Below are positions 49,252-49,948 of a stretch of DNA of 49,948 nt, piece after piece. Positions within the stretch are counted from its first letter, which is position 1. Every line of letters begins with the position of its first letter. The position numbers were made by a program, and so were the translations under genes. The DNA is from an uncultured Lachnospiraceae bacterium (GTDB lineage Bacteria; Bacillota; Clostridia; Lachnospirales; Lachnospiraceae). The stretch covers positions 1 through 49,948 of the forward strand of contig CAJTVT010000019.1 in NCBI GenBank assembly GCA_910580015.1, read 5' to 3'. The notes under the pieces were generated by a model that was not told the DNA's origin, made no database searches, and saw only the letters and a program-made list of their open reading frames with translations.

Positions 49252-49948
49252 TTAGCCATATGAAACTCCTTTTTTTCGCCATTCATTTACCGAGGAAATC
49301 CAGCGTTCAGTTAGGTCATTATCGGTAACAGCCGCCATAAATGGCTTGGCGAGAAAATTGTTTATCTTTCTCAAAACAATTCCATAATCCTCTGTATCTG
49401 TATCAATTTTTCGGCAGAACGCTTTCCATTTCTTTTGCATTGCTTCATCATTTCCAAACCCTATTATTTGTTCGAACTGTCCAATCGTAAAGTCATGCCC
49501 CCGGTTTTCAAAGGTCTTTTTTAGAGCCTTGGCAAGTGTCGCACCGTCAAAATCAAATCTATTTGCAAGGTAGTAAATGTCATAGTAGTCTTTCATTCTG
49601 CTGGAGAACTCCATTAGGCTGAGTATTGCGTCTATCTTTTCTGCAATTGTTGTTTCAAGTGAATAAGTGTTCACTGTAGGGGAAGGAAAATCATCAAGCT
49701 GTGTGGGGATTTTTCGTTTTTCCTGTTTTGGTACAATGACATCGCCAACACCAAAATCAATACTGAATGGTGTTCTGGTATTCTTAATTCTCTCCACAAG
49801 AGAAACCCCAATACCAGCATACTTTTTTGCAACAGCAATCGGCGCAATTTCTTTGATTTCAAAGCTAATAAAATTATTTCCTGTAGATGTTCTGATGATT
49901 TCTTCTAATACAGGTTTTAATTCTTCGGGCGTATTTGGTACCTTCCGA
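49252..49948 (-). CDS. AbiEii/AbiGii-type nucleotidyltransferase toxin, partial
   Basis: The frame is open from the window edge (RKVPNTPEELKPVLEEII...) to the stop at 49252, so about 231 C-terminal residues are visible and the N-terminal nucleotide-binding signature is missing. Recognisable family parts: RTPFSIDFGVGDVIVP, YSLETTIAEKIDAIL, SSRMKDYYDIYYLANR, and DGATLAKALKKTFENRG. In type IV systems AbiEii transfers nucleotides to RNA targets and is countered by the AbiEi regulator, usually encoded just upstream, which here would be outside the window. A defence role is known for some members; not proven here. Confidence 0.82.
   Translation of the reverse strand, partial: RKVPNTPEELKPVLEEIIRTSTGNNFISFEIKEIAPIAVAKKYAGIGVSLVERIKNTRTPFSIDFGVGDVIVPKQEKRKIPTQLDDFPSPTVNTYSLETTIAEKIDAILSLMEFSSRMKDYYDIYYLANRFDFDGATLAKALKKTFENRGHDFTIGQFEQIIGFGNDEAMQKKWKAFCRKIDTDTEDYGIVLRKINNFLAKPFMAAVTDNDLTERWISSVNEWRKKGVSYG

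Overview
The window looks like a chromosomal contig from a gut Firmicute of the class Clostridia, most likely Lachnospiraceae. The base composition is moderately AT-rich. Ribosome binding sites are strong AGGAGG types, and vegetative promoters have TTGACA/TATAAT-like boxes with 17-18 nt spacing. The gene content fits: a SAM-I riboswitch on metK, long-form HPF, an RR/HK pair beside BlaI/BlaR1-like genes, large secreted glycosidases with Ig-like tails, BspA-like repeats, and DUF1015. No rRNA, tRNA or CRISPR array was found.

Layout. 1-140: a truncated small minus-strand ORF whose promoter carries a 27-bp inverted repeat; its first 54 bp recur exactly at 47618-47671. 422-874: CYTH phosphatase-like protein. 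952-5738 (minus): blaI-blaR1-like genes from a promoter with two operators, followed by a coupled histidine kinase/response regulator. 5930-7117: a secreted-looking protein with a duplicated FliD-like module. 7335-8925 (minus): metK behind a SAM-I riboswitch and terminator. 8993-12728: a zinc/manganese-type ABC uptake operon (small Cys-motif membrane protein, structured leader, lipoprotein receptor, ATPase, permease, accessory lipoprotein). 13063-14160: HD-GYP protein. 14230-16047: beta-glucuronidase. 16277-22529: cell-wall and housekeeping genes (murA, PrcB-like lipoprotein, plsC, ddl-murF, hpf). 22703-24459: SDR reductase and two paralogous XRE regulators. 24606-27251 (minus): response regulator, histidine kinase, greA. 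27436-31523: a YfhO / GtrA / CsbB-type three-gene polymer-glycosylation cassette, divergent from that regulator pair. 31625-41084 (minus): two very large secreted GH43 proteins with near-identical Ig-like, lysine-rich C-terminal tails. 41341-44315 (minus): an orphan sugar-binding lipoprotein and a chemoreceptor. 44440-47082 (minus): small alarmone synthetase, DUF1015 protein, endonuclease III. 47104-49948: an eroded accessory end with a gene remnant, two abutting MITE-like elements, a frameshifted leucine-rich-repeat/fibronectin III gene and a partial AbiEii-type toxin.

How the parts work together. Three themes stand out. The first is cell-envelope building and sensing: murA, ddl, murF, plsC, the YfhO cassette, BlaR1/BlaI and two two-component systems. 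The second is nutrient capture: metal ABC transporter, GH43 enzymes, beta-glucuronidase, and sugar-binding protein plus chemoreceptor. The third is regulatory RNA and small-protein biology: the SAM-I leader and an unassigned three-way-junction leader followed by a terminator-like hairpin upstream of the metal-binding receptor. The most promising undescribed items are that leader RNA, the duplicated FliD-like protein, the BlaR1-like protease whose outer domain is not penicillin-binding, and the paired inverted-repeat elements. All functional calls are from reading the sequence; no database search was run.
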